NCBI RefSeq assembly: GCF_030547075.1
Contig: NZ_JAUOQH010000007.1
Span: 62,001 to 126,000 of the forward strand
Source: Alteromonas sp. 1_MG-2023
GTDB lineage: Bacteria > Pseudomonadota > Gammaproteobacteria > Enterobacterales > Alteromonadaceae
DNA: 64,000 nt
Direction of reading: 5' to 3'
Positions 9,417-17,527 of the stretch are shown in pieces. Under the pieces are notes generated by a model. That model searched no databases and was not told where the DNA came from. It worked only from the letters and a program-made list of their open reading frames with translations. Each line of letters begins with the position of its first letter. Positions within the stretch are counted from its first letter, which is position 1. The position numbers and the translations under genes were made by a program.

Positions 9417-10815
9417 GTCAGTATGGATTGTCGATGATGATAGTTCTATTCGTTGGGTGCTTCAAAAGGCCTTACAAACAGCAAGCATCGGATGCTTGTG
9501 TTTTGAAAACCCACAAGATTTACTCCTTCAGTTACAAAGCGGTCAAGCGCCAGAAGTGATTATCTCTGATATCAAAATGCCGCAGATGGACGGCATGACA
9601 TTGCTTAATGAAGTGCATGCTACGCATCCTATGATGCCTGTTATTATTATGACGGCGCATTCTGATTTAGACAGTGCGGTTAATGCCTATCAAAAGGGCG
9701 CCTTCGAGTATTTACCTAAACCTTTTGATATTGATGAAGCGGTTACCCTTACGCAGCGAGCGCTAGCTCATGCTAGAGAGCAATCGAAAACGCAACAAGC
9801 TCCTCAAGAAGATCCTGAAACCGAAATTATTGGTGAAGCTCCTGCCATGCAGGAAGTTTTCCGCGCCATAGGTAGGTTATCTCGCTCATCGATTAGTGTA
9901 TTGATTAATGGGCAATCAGGTACTGGTAAAGAGCTGGTTGCCCATGCCTTGCATCGCCATAGTCCTCGCTCTAGCAAGCCGTTTATTGCACTTAATATGG
10001 CCGCTATTCCAGCTGACTTGGTGGAGTCTGAGTTATTCGGCCATGAAAAAGGCGCGTTTACGGGAGCACAAAATGCTCGCCAAGGTCGTTTTGAGCAAGC
10101 CGATGGCGGTACGCTATTTCTTGATGAAATAGGGGATATGCCGTTAGACGTTCAAACCCGTTTGTTGCGGGTATTGGCCGACGGCCAATTTTACCGCGTA
10201 GGGGGTCATCAATCGGTATCGGTAGATGTGCGGATTATTGCAGCAACCCATCAAAATCTAGAAAAGCGTGTGGCCGATGGAAAGTTTCGTGAAGATTTAT
10301 TTCACCGCTTAAACGTTATTCGTGTGCACTTGCCTTCGTTATCGGAGCGTCGCGAAGACATTCATTTGTTAGCGCGACATTTTTTACGACGCGCCGCGAA
10401 AGAACTCGATGTTGAAGCAAAAAGCTTAAGCAAAGATGCCGAAAAGCTAATGGCTCAGCTTCCTTGGCCTGGAAACGTCAGACAACTAGAAAACGTATGC
10501 CGTTGGCTTACCGTAATGGCCAGCGGGCAAGAAGTGTTACCAAGCGATTTACCACCCGAAATTCATTCAGACAGCAGCATTGAAAAACCGGCAGCGGAAG
10601 CAGGCGATTGGCCAGACTTGTTAGCACGATGGACTGACAAACAGCTTCGTGATGGTAGATATAACATTTTGAACGATGCCATGCTTACGTTTGAAAAAAT
10701 CATGTTAGAACGAGCCCTTCAACATACCCACGGCCATAAGCAAGACGCCGCAAAACGTTTAGGCTGGGGTCGAAATACCCTAACCCGTAAATTGAAAGAA
10801 CTGGGAATTACTTAG
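9406..10815 (+). CDS. glnG: Nitrogen regulation response regulator NtrC (GlnG)
   Basis: A 469-residue sigma-54 activator. The receiver domain (1-120) has acidic residues D10-D12, phosphoacceptor Asp55 (IISDIKMPQMDG) and Lys109 (YLPKPFD). The AAA+ domain has Walker A GQSGTGKE, the sigma-54 contact loop GAFTGA, and the LFLDEIGDMPLDVQTRLLRVL block. The C-terminal Fis-type HTH is DAAKRLGWGRNTLTRKLKELGI. Length equals E. coli NtrC (469). Its predicted targets are visible in this window: the palindromes upstream of glnA (5961) and ntrB (8299). Confidence 0.97.
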   Translation: MTNESVWIVDDDSSIRWVLQKALQTASIGCLCFENPQDLLLQLQSGQAPEVIISDIKMPQMDGMTLLNEVHATHPMMPVIIMTAHSDLDSAVNAYQKGAFEYLPKPFDIDEAVTLTQRALAHAREQSKTQQAPQEDPETEIIGEAPAMQEVFRAIGRLSRSSISVLINGQSGTGKELVAHALHRHSPRSSKPFIALNMAAIPADLVESELFGHEKGAFTGAQNARQGRFEQADGGTLFLDEIGDMPLDVQTRLLRVLADGQFYRVGGHQSVSVDVRIIAATHQNLEKRVADGKFREDLFHRLNVIRVHLPSLSERREDIHLLARHFLRRAAKELDVEAKSLSKDAEKLMAQLPWPGNVRQLENVCRWLTVMASGQEVLPSDLPPEIHSDSSIEKPAAEAGDWPDLLARWTDKQLRDGRYNILNDAMLTFEKIMLERALQHTHGHKQDAAKRLGWGRNTLTRKLKELGIT

Positions 10816-10883
10816 TTTCACTAGGCTATTGTTGCAGCTAATAGGCAGGTCACACCTAATAGTTAAGTCATACTCAATACATA

Positions 10884-10920
10884 AAAGCCCGCTTTATTCA
10901 TTTTGAATAGCGGGCTTTCT
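10884..10920 (+). terminator. Terminator of the ntrBC operon
   Basis: Long stem AAAGCCCGCT / AGCGGGCTTT, extended by ATTCA / TGAAT (10884-10917). It lies about 70 bases past the ntrC stop. Confidence 0.85.
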
Positions 10921-11029
10921 TATGCGAGGCACTTTTTATGTGCAGACGTTAAACGACGAGCTTTTTATACTGTGAACATTTATATGAGCTATTTTTAAAT
11001 TCGATTTTTAAAGACTGTAAACTGAAATA

Positions 11030-12169
11030 CTAACCGCCTTTTTTCAACAAGCTCGTCATTGCCTGATTAAAAAGCCTAACCCACTTCATGCTGAATTGAC
11101 CTTTCGCACTGCGATTAATTTCTATCACAGCCTCTTTCTTAGATAATTGCTTATCTTCATTGTGTGCTCGGGAATGCGTCATGGCATCGTAAGTATCAAC
11201 AATGGCTAATAACTTAGCACCGTCACAAATATCATCTTCCTTTAGGCCTAACGGGTAACCTGTTCCATCGGTACGTTCATGATGTTGCATCACGATTTTA
11301 CGGGCTAAATCCCACTGGTCTAAATGCTCGAGTAACCGAGAGCTTTTATACACATGCGAGCGCATTAGATTAAATTCTATATCGGTTAACGCTTCATTTT
11401 TATGCAACAACTTTAGCGGCATGAAAGCCATCCCAAAGTCGTGCACATAGCTGGCTACCGCAAGCTGAGACTCGTCAATAGGTGTGCCTGCGGTACTATT
11501 AATAAAAAGGGCTAACTTTGCCACCCTATCCCCTCGTCCTACCCAATAGTTTGAGCGGCGCTCTATGGTTTGCATAAGATCGCGAAAAAAAAGAATATCC
11601 TGTTTCTTTTCACTACTCATATCTTTAGGAATGCCAGACGTGGCGAGCGTAGGCGGCTTTATCTGAATTTTTTCTGGGTTACTATCGTCGGTTACTACAT
11701 CTAGTGCCGGGTTTAGTAGTAAAACCGCCTCGGTAAGGCGCTTTTCATGCTCATCACCGTTATCTGGCGTAATCCGACTAATTGCCAGCACAAGTTGCTG
11801 ATGAAGTGTCTCGTCATACTCAGCTTTTCCTGCGGCCATCACCGATTCAACAAACGCTTTTACCCTATCCATGGTGAGTAACACTAAATCGCTCATGTTA
11901 CTGGTATAAGACACCTGGCTTTTGCGCAAATAATCGAGTAAGTCTTCTACGTGCTGCAGCAATGGGATCATCGGAGTGAAGTTAACTAAGCCAAGATCCC
12001 CTTTAATCGTATGAATAGAGCGAAACAATGCGCGTTGCAACTCATTGTCCTCAGGACGTAGCTCAAGTTCGATTAATGTTTGCTCACTTGCTTCATAAAG
12101 CTCATTAATTTCTTCCATTAAGTCGCAAAGAATATCTTCTTCGAGGTCGTCAGGTACAAATGTCTGCAT
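11030..12169 (-). CDS. Hpt domain fused to an HD-GYP-type phosphodiesterase domain
   Basis: A 379-residue cytoplasmic protein. Residues about 10-110 form a histidine phosphotransfer domain with phosphoacceptor His53 in RSIHTIKGDLGLV. Residues about 190-375 form an HD-GYP-like domain: VHDFGM in place of HDxGK, then a conserved SH, then HHERTDGTGYPLG, then DTYDAMTHSRAH. The HD-GYP metal ligands (HD, H, HH, D) are kept, but the Lys of HDxGK is Met. Expected activity is cyclic-di-GMP hydrolysis controlled by a phosphorelay through the Hpt domain; activity is inferred. No kinase is adjacent. The nearest candidate donor is the hybrid kinase at 17528, which lacks its own Hpt domain. Confidence 0.8.
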   Translation of the reverse strand: MQTFVPDDLEEDILCDLMEEINELYEASEQTLIELELRPEDNELQRALFRSIHTIKGDLGLVNFTPMIPLLQHVEDLLDYLRKSQVSYTSNMSDLVLLTMDRVKAFVESVMAAGKAEYDETLHQQLVLAISRITPDNGDEHEKRLTEAVLLLNPALDVVTDDSNPEKIQIKPPTLATSGIPKDMSSEKKQDILFFRDLMQTIERRSNYWVGRGDRVAKLALFINSTAGTPIDESQLAVASYVHDFGMAFMPLKLLHKNEALTDIEFNLMRSHVYKSSRLLEHLDQWDLARKIVMQHHERTDGTGYPLGLKEDDICDGAKLLAIVDTYDAMTHSRAHNEDKQLSKKEAVIEINRSAKGQFSMKWVRLFNQAMTSLLKKGG

Positions 12170-12402
12170 TGTAGATACCGAGTTGGTGTGGATGAAGTAG
12201 CACGTTTAATTTCTGTAAGTATGCTATCGGCCAAGTTTTTTCATACTAAAGATATGTATTTTAGAATAACTTTCCCATTTTGAACGAATTTATTGTGATT
12301 CCATGACATCAGGGGGGCGAAAGCATCTATAATAACTCATCGGACAAGTGTACGCTGAAACTTACTTTATACTTCGCGCGTCATTTATATTCAGGAGTCA
12401 CT

Positions 12403-13128
12403 TTGATAGCTTTACTACGCGTTCCCGCGCTGCTTTTTTCATTTCTGTTGATTAACATCGCCCTTCTCGCAGTTTGTATTTTACGCCCTTTCCACAAAGA
12501 TAACGTGCATACGGCGGGTAAACTTTATTCGTTAATGTCTTATGTAATGGGTATGAAGGTGATTGTTCGAAAAGACCCCGCGGTAGATATTAAAGAGCCT
12601 TATGTGTACATCGCTAATCATCAAAATAGCTATGATGTGATGACCATCTGTAAAGCCGCCTTACCGGGTGTAGTGACAATAGGTAAAAAAAGTCTTAAGT
12701 GGATCCCAATATTTGGTCAAATTTACTGGTTGTCAGGTAATATTCTTATCGACCGTAAAAATTCTGGAAAAGCCAGAAACACCCTAGATATAGCCGCTAA
12801 TCGCATTGCGAAAAAGCGCACATCGGTATGGTTTTTCCCAGAAGGAACCAGAAGCTATGGCCGTGGTTTATTACCATTTAAACAAGGCGCATTTCGCCTA
12901 GCTAAGACCACTAATGAACCTATTGTTATGGTTACTGCCAGTAATCTGCATAACAAAGTGAAGTGGAACCGATGGGATAATGGCGTAGTGCTTATTGATA
13001 TAAGTGCGCCTAAACCGCTCACTGATGAAAAGCCGATTAAAGTCTGGATGCAGTATTTCAATGACCAGATGAAAAACAAGATGGCCGAGTTAGATGCTGA
13101 AGTCGCTGAAATGGAAAAAAGCAGGTAA
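12403..13128 (+). CDS. plsC: 1-acyl-sn-glycerol-3-phosphate acyltransferase PlsC
   Basis: A 241-residue inner-membrane enzyme that acylates lysophosphatidic acid to phosphatidic acid. An N-terminal hydrophobic segment spans about residues 5-28. The acyltransferase HX4D motif is NHQNSYD with His73 and Asp78, and the glycerol-phosphate-binding motif is FPEGTRSYG. Length matches E. coli PlsC (245). The start is a TTG at 12403 preceded by AGGAG at five bases; no nearby ATG keeps the membrane segment. A plausible -10 TATAAT lies at 12328-12333. It is followed 30 bases later by rraB. Confidence 0.93.
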   Translation: MIALLRVPALLFSFLLINIALLAVCILRPFHKDNVHTAGKLYSLMSYVMGMKVIVRKDPAVDIKEPYVYIANHQNSYDVMTICKAALPGVVTIGKKSLKWIPIFGQIYWLSGNILIDRKNSGKARNTLDIAANRIAKKRTSVWFFPEGTRSYGRGLLPFKQGAFRLAKTTNEPIVMVTASNLHNKVKWNRWDNGVVLIDISAPKPLTDEKPIKVWMQYFNDQMKNKMAELDAEVAEMEKSR

Positions 13129-13158
13129 ACTTGCCAAAAATGATTGAGGTTTTGCTTT

Positions 13159-13557
13159 ATGAGCCAGTTTGATGAAAGAGAAGAATGGTATTCCTTTAAT
13201 GAGGAAACCATAGAAGCATTATTAGAAGATGGTAGTCAGGCCGATGCTGAATATACCATTGAGCATCACTTTGCGAGCAACGACTTCGACAAGTTAGAAA
13301 AAGCAGCTGTTGATACGTTTAAAGCAGGCTTTGAAGTGACTGACGCTGAAGAGTTGATGCTTGATGATGGCGGCACTATTTTTTGTTTCGATGCAGTAGT
13401 TGAGCGGGAATTAAACATCGAAAAGCTTAACGCAGACTCTGATGCCCTGTTAAAAATTGCCGACAAGCAAGACGTACAATACGACGGCTGGGGGACATAC
13501 TTCATGCCTCGTGGCGACGATGAAGATGAGTATGAAGACGACTACCTAGAAGACTAA
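13159..13557 (+). CDS. rraB: RNase E inhibitor protein RraB
   Basis: A 132-residue acidic cytoplasmic protein that binds RNase E and modulates mRNA decay. Landmarks shared with E. coli RraB are [50 protein letters not shown], and a C-terminal tail rich in Asp and Glu. I choose the ATG at 13159, with GAGG nine bases upstream; a TTG at 13144 would add five residues absent from the family. It lies 30 bases after plsC. Confidence 0.93.
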   Translation: MSQFDEREEWYSFNEETIEALLEDGSQADAEYTIEHHFASNDFDKLEKAAVDTFKAGFEVTDAEELMLDDGGTIFCFDAVVERELNIEKLNADSDALLKIADKQDVQYDGWGTYFMPRGDDEDEYEDDYLED

Positions 13558-13674
13558 AACTTCGTTGCTGTAATTGGAACAATACTCACTACATTAAGGG
13601 TGGCTTCAGTTTTTGTTCATCTTATTTAATTAATAATGGCTCCTATCATTATTGATTAGAAAAGGATGTAAACA

Positions 13675-14511
13675 ATGAAACCACCCATTTACTCTCTGGC
13701 TACGTTAAGCCTAATAGCCCTACTTCCTACTCTACTACCCACTGCATCATATGCTGCTGACACGCCAGCAAACGAGCCTATCTCTGTGGAATCTACAGAA
13801 TACCGTTACGGCGCAGTTTACTCAGCTAGTGAAGCCTTGACTGAGACTGCTGGCAAAACATCTAACTCCCCGCTAAGCGAAAGCGCTGGCACAGATAAAG
13901 GCACTGAGATTAACGATGCCTCCTCGAAGATAATAACCCCAGCAGCCAATAAACAAGCCACACGTGAAAGCAATTATAGCGGCATCAGCAAATCATACGA
14001 AGAGGCACAGTCTGCCACACTATTATCAGATTATTGGATTTACGATAGCTGGGTATCTTTAGATACTGATATCGATTATGACGGTTACTACTCTGAATTT
14101 ACCGTCGAATTCGATGCAGATACCGTTTTTGATAGTGCATTGGTATACGCCGTGATTTACCTTGGCAGAAACGATCGTTATGAATCCATTCACGTTACCT
14201 CAGAATTTGTACTGTATGGTGAAGACTCTTCTGATTCTTTTGTCGTAGAAAGTCGCTTGCTGTCAGGTTTTCCTGCTGCAGAATATGACGTGCTTATCGA
14301 AGTGTATGATGCTTATTCTGAAGAGCTTGTTGCGTTTTCTGATGGCTACGATGACGCAGATTTGGCTTACCTTAGTTTAGAAAGCGACAATCACGAATAT
14401 ATCTATGAAGATACGGTAATTGTAGTTGAAGAGCACGGCGGCTCCACTGGTCTATATAGTCTATTCTTTATCGCATTTGCTTTAGTTATGCGCAGAGCAG
14501 TTAAATACTAG
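13675..14511 (+). CDS. Exported acidic protein with a GlyGly-CTERM-like C-terminal anchor
   Basis: A 278-residue protein with a signal peptide (1-28, cleavage after SYAA-like residues). A low-complexity region rich in Ser, Thr and Ala follows (about 30-115), then an acidic beta-rich domain (about 120-245) full of Asp, Tyr and Ser. The tail is EEHGGSTG, a hydrophobic stretch (LYSLFFIAFALVM) and RR, which fits the GlyGly-CTERM sorting signal processed by rhombosortase. It would then be exported, anchored and cleaved at the surface. The body resembles proteins named choice-of-anchor H, but I do not recognise a function. No rhombosortase gene is in the window. Confidence 0.65.
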   Translation: MKPPIYSLATLSLIALLPTLLPTASYAADTPANEPISVESTEYRYGAVYSASEALTETAGKTSNSPLSESAGTDKGTEINDASSKIITPAANKQATRESNYSGISKSYEEAQSATLLSDYWIYDSWVSLDTDIDYDGYYSEFTVEFDADTVFDSALVYAVIYLGRNDRYESIHVTSEFVLYGEDSSDSFVVESRLLSGFPAAEYDVLIEVYDAYSEELVAFSDGYDDADLAYLSLESDNHEYIYEDTVIVVEEHGGSTGLYSLFFIAFALVMRRAVKY

Positions 14512-14668
14512 CTGTTAAAGTAGGCTAAAAAGACTTTCACAGAAATACAACGTTTTATCGGTTTACTACTATACTAAAGTCGTAGAACAAAAAAGAAGCA
14601 TTATACAACTTCCTCAGTTGCCATAATGACTTACTGAAGTGGTTACGGGATGGTAGCCACATCGTTAT

Positions 14669-16096
14669 ATGAATTTTAGTTGGTATGTGGCGATGAGTTT
14701 AGAAAATGTAAACCTGATAAATTTATTAGAGCACGCGAATATTGGCGTGGTGATACATTCGTGGGATTCACAAATTGTTTATGTGAACCCTGCGGCTACA
14801 AAGCTTTTTAATACGTCTGTGGACAACTTACAAAGTCGACACAAATCATTAAATGGATGGGAGTTTATAGATAGGCAAAACCGTCGGCTACACCCAGATG
14901 AATACCCGGTTAGTAAAGTGATCTCGTTAAATGTTTCTATTACAGATGAAGTAATAGGCTTAGTTGATGAGCCAACTGGGGAAGTGTGTTGGTTGAGTGT
15001 AAGTGCCTATCCTGAGAAAAGTAACGGCGTAGGTTTTGTGGTGGTTTACTTTACTGAAATCACCCAAAAAATTGCAGACTTTTCGTTTCTTGATATTGTG
15101 CAAAGTGCACAAGATATGATTATTGTTACCGAGGCAGAATCTATTAAGGGGCCCCTATCACCGCAAATTATTTATGTAAACGACGCAATTTGTAATCTTA
15201 CCGGCTATTCACGCGAAGAGTTGATAGGCGAAACCCCGAGGATATTTCAAGGAACGCTAACCGATACGCAGGCAACAACTCGCATTTACCAAGCACTTGC
15301 CGAGAAAAAGCCAATCACGGAAACACTGCTCAACTATACCAAAACCGGTACTCCTTATTGGGTTGAAATGAGCATATTTCCCCTTAAAAACCAATTTGGT
15401 GAAGTCACTCACTTTGCTTCTGTTGAACGAGACGTTAGCGCCGTTAAATTTCATGCTGAGCAACTTAATACCCGAAATTCTGAGCTGAGAGATATTCGAG
15501 AAAATTTAGAGGAATTAGTAAGCCAGCGAACGAGAGAGCTTCGTAACGTCAACCTGAAACTTGAAAAACTCGCTTACTTCGACTCCTTAACTGATATTCC
15601 GAATAGGCGGGCTTTTGAAGAAGACTTAGAAAAATCTACGCATTTTGCTACCCGTCACAAGCACTCTTTACTTGTTGGACTTGCAGATGTCGATCACTTT
15701 AAGAAACTTAATGATACTTACGGTCATGCGTTTGGCGATGACGTATTAGTCGCTATTGCGAAATCTATGAAGCAGTTTTTCAGGCAAGAGGATGCAATTG
15801 GTAGAGTGGGAGGTGAAGAGTTTGCCTTTTGCATGATACTGCCGGGATCGCATAATCCTGAAGATATTCTTGAACGCCTTAGAAAAAGAGTAGAGTTAAT
15901 TTCAGATACGCTTCCTGCGCTAAAAGGCTATAACGTGACTATTAGTATTGGGGCGTATTATGTAAATGATATACATCTACAAACAAAAGAAATGGTAAGC
16001 AAAGCTGATGAAGCTCTGTACCAAGCTAAACGTGAAGGTAGAAATCGGGTAAGCCTTATCCGACAAGAAAAAATCGAATTTAATTCAGTTAGTTAA
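14669..16096 (+). CDS. PAS-PAS-GGDEF diguanylate cyclase
   Basis: A 475-residue soluble protein. Two PAS domains (about 12-130 and 140-265) are followed by a coiled coil (about 270-305) and a GGDEF domain (about 310-470). The active-site loop is GGEEF, and RQED five residues upstream is an intact RxxD inhibitory I-site, so active and product-inhibited cyclic-di-GMP synthesis is expected. The second PAS has the FQGTLTDTQATTRIYQAL pattern typical of PAS-PAC sensors, but no flavin Cys is evident. The start could be 14669 or the ATG at 14693; neither has a strong ribosome site. Confidence 0.88.
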   Translation: MNFSWYVAMSLENVNLINLLEHANIGVVIHSWDSQIVYVNPAATKLFNTSVDNLQSRHKSLNGWEFIDRQNRRLHPDEYPVSKVISLNVSITDEVIGLVDEPTGEVCWLSVSAYPEKSNGVGFVVVYFTEITQKIADFSFLDIVQSAQDMIIVTEAESIKGPLSPQIIYVNDAICNLTGYSREELIGETPRIFQGTLTDTQATTRIYQALAEKKPITETLLNYTKTGTPYWVEMSIFPLKNQFGEVTHFASVERDVSAVKFHAEQLNTRNSELRDIRENLEELVSQRTRELRNVNLKLEKLAYFDSLTDIPNRRAFEEDLEKSTHFATRHKHSLLVGLADVDHFKKLNDTYGHAFGDDVLVAIAKSMKQFFRQEDAIGRVGGEEFAFCMILPGSHNPEDILERLRKRVELISDTLPALKGYNVTISIGAYYVNDIHLQTKEMVSKADEALYQAKREGRNRVSLIRQEKIEFNSVS

Positions 16097-16239
16097 TACT
16101 TTATAGAAAAAAACAACAGAGCACTATTCAACTAGTTCTTTTGTCTAAAATGAGGCTAGATTGGGCATTTAACTTGGTAAATACCCAAAATCGATGCCAG
16201 AATAAAATTTACTATTACTGAACCAATGGAGTTATTTGA

Positions 16240-17514
16240 ATGCCCCCCAGCCACCGTTTATCTTCTTACCCTCGGCGAAGCTTTATCAAGGGAGCGGCAG
16301 CGCTAGGTGTAACGGCAGGTGTAACCCCTTTTGCTATTGGTAAACCCAAGCCAACGTTAAAGGTAATGGGCACGCATGTGACACTTCAAGAAGAAATTCG
16401 CCAACATGCTATGGCTGACTTAGGCATTAATATTCAATTTGAGCCTGGTGGAAGCGCCACCGTGCTTCAAAAAGCATCGATGAATCCAGACTCTTTCGAC
16501 TTGTATGAGCAATGGTCAAATAGCATTAATGTGCTCTGGCGCTCGAAGGCAATTCAGCCTATCGAAAAGAAAAAGCTTATCTATTGGGACGAAATTAATG
16601 ACTTAACTAAAACAGGGAAAGTAACAGACTCGGCTAAGTTAGGAGCCGGAGACGCACCGCATAAAATTATCAATGTTCAACCCGATGGCAGTTTGGGCAT
16701 TGAACATACAGAAACCATTAGCTTCTTGCCTTACGTGCATAATGTAGATTCTTTCGGATACAACACAGCACAATTCCCAGAGCCTCTAAAAGGTAAGGAA
16801 GAAAGCTGGGGTTGGCTGCTTGATAGCCGCTTATCTGGCAAAGTAGGAATTGTAAATGACCCCACCATTGGGCTTTTCGATTTAGCGCTAGCCGCCCAAG
16901 CGAAAGGTTACATTACCTTTGAAGACATAGGTGCGATGACCACCCAAGAACTCGACAGCTTATTCAGTATTCTCATCGAGTTATCACAACTAAATCATTT
17001 CAGCGGCTTTTGGACATCGGTTCCCGAATCAGTCCAATTCATGAAGAGTCAAAGAGTGACTATAGAAAGCATGTTTTCTCCTGCCGTATCTGCACTTAAC
17101 GGTCAAAACATTCCCGTTAAGTTTGCCGCACCTAAAGAGGGTTACCGAGGTTGGCATGGTGTAATGTGCCTATCATCGACATCTCAGGGCCGCAGCAAGG
17201 ACGTTGCCTACGAGTACATGAATTGGTGGTTATCAGGCTGGCCTGGTGCGTTTATTGCGCGTCAGGGCTACTACATATCAAACCCACAACGGTCAGCAAA
17301 ATACTTATCGCAAGCTGAGTGGGATTACTGGTACAAAGGGTTACCAGCAAGCGAAAATCTTAAGAGTCCAATGGGTAAGGTGAGTGTTCAAAAAGGCGAG
17401 CAACGTTCTGGGGGAAGCTATGAAGATAGGTTCAGTAATGTTGCTGTATGGAACACAGTTATGCCAACCTATGAATACAGTCTCCAGAAATGGTATGAAT
17501 TTATTACGTCTTAG
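16240..17514 (+). CDS. Tat-exported extracellular solute-binding protein (PotD-like family 1)
   Basis: A 424-residue periplasmic binding protein. The N-terminus has a twin-arginine signal, PRRSFIKGAAALGV (residues 11-24). The rest looks like the polyamine/iron family of ABC binding proteins: LKVMGTHVTLQEEIRQ, WSNSINVLWRS, a central SFLPYVHNVDSFGYNT, and a C-terminal aromatic-rich region. No ABC permease or ATPase is adjacent. The next gene, 13 bases downstream, is a TorS-like hybrid kinase, so a role as the periplasmic ligand sensor for that kinase (as TorT for TorS) is more likely than transport. This is an inference from context. Confidence 0.75.
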   Translation: MPPSHRLSSYPRRSFIKGAAALGVTAGVTPFAIGKPKPTLKVMGTHVTLQEEIRQHAMADLGINIQFEPGGSATVLQKASMNPDSFDLYEQWSNSINVLWRSKAIQPIEKKKLIYWDEINDLTKTGKVTDSAKLGAGDAPHKIINVQPDGSLGIEHTETISFLPYVHNVDSFGYNTAQFPEPLKGKEESWGWLLDSRLSGKVGIVNDPTIGLFDLALAAQAKGYITFEDIGAMTTQELDSLFSILIELSQLNHFSGFWTSVPESVQFMKSQRVTIESMFSPAVSALNGQNIPVKFAAPKEGYRGWHGVMCLSSTSQGRSKDVAYEYMNWWLSGWPGAFIARQGYYISNPQRSAKYLSQAEWDYWYKGLPASENLKSPMGKVSVQKGEQRSGGSYEDRFSNVAVWNTVMPTYEYSLQKWYEFITS

Positions 17515-17527
17515 CTAAAATAGTTAA

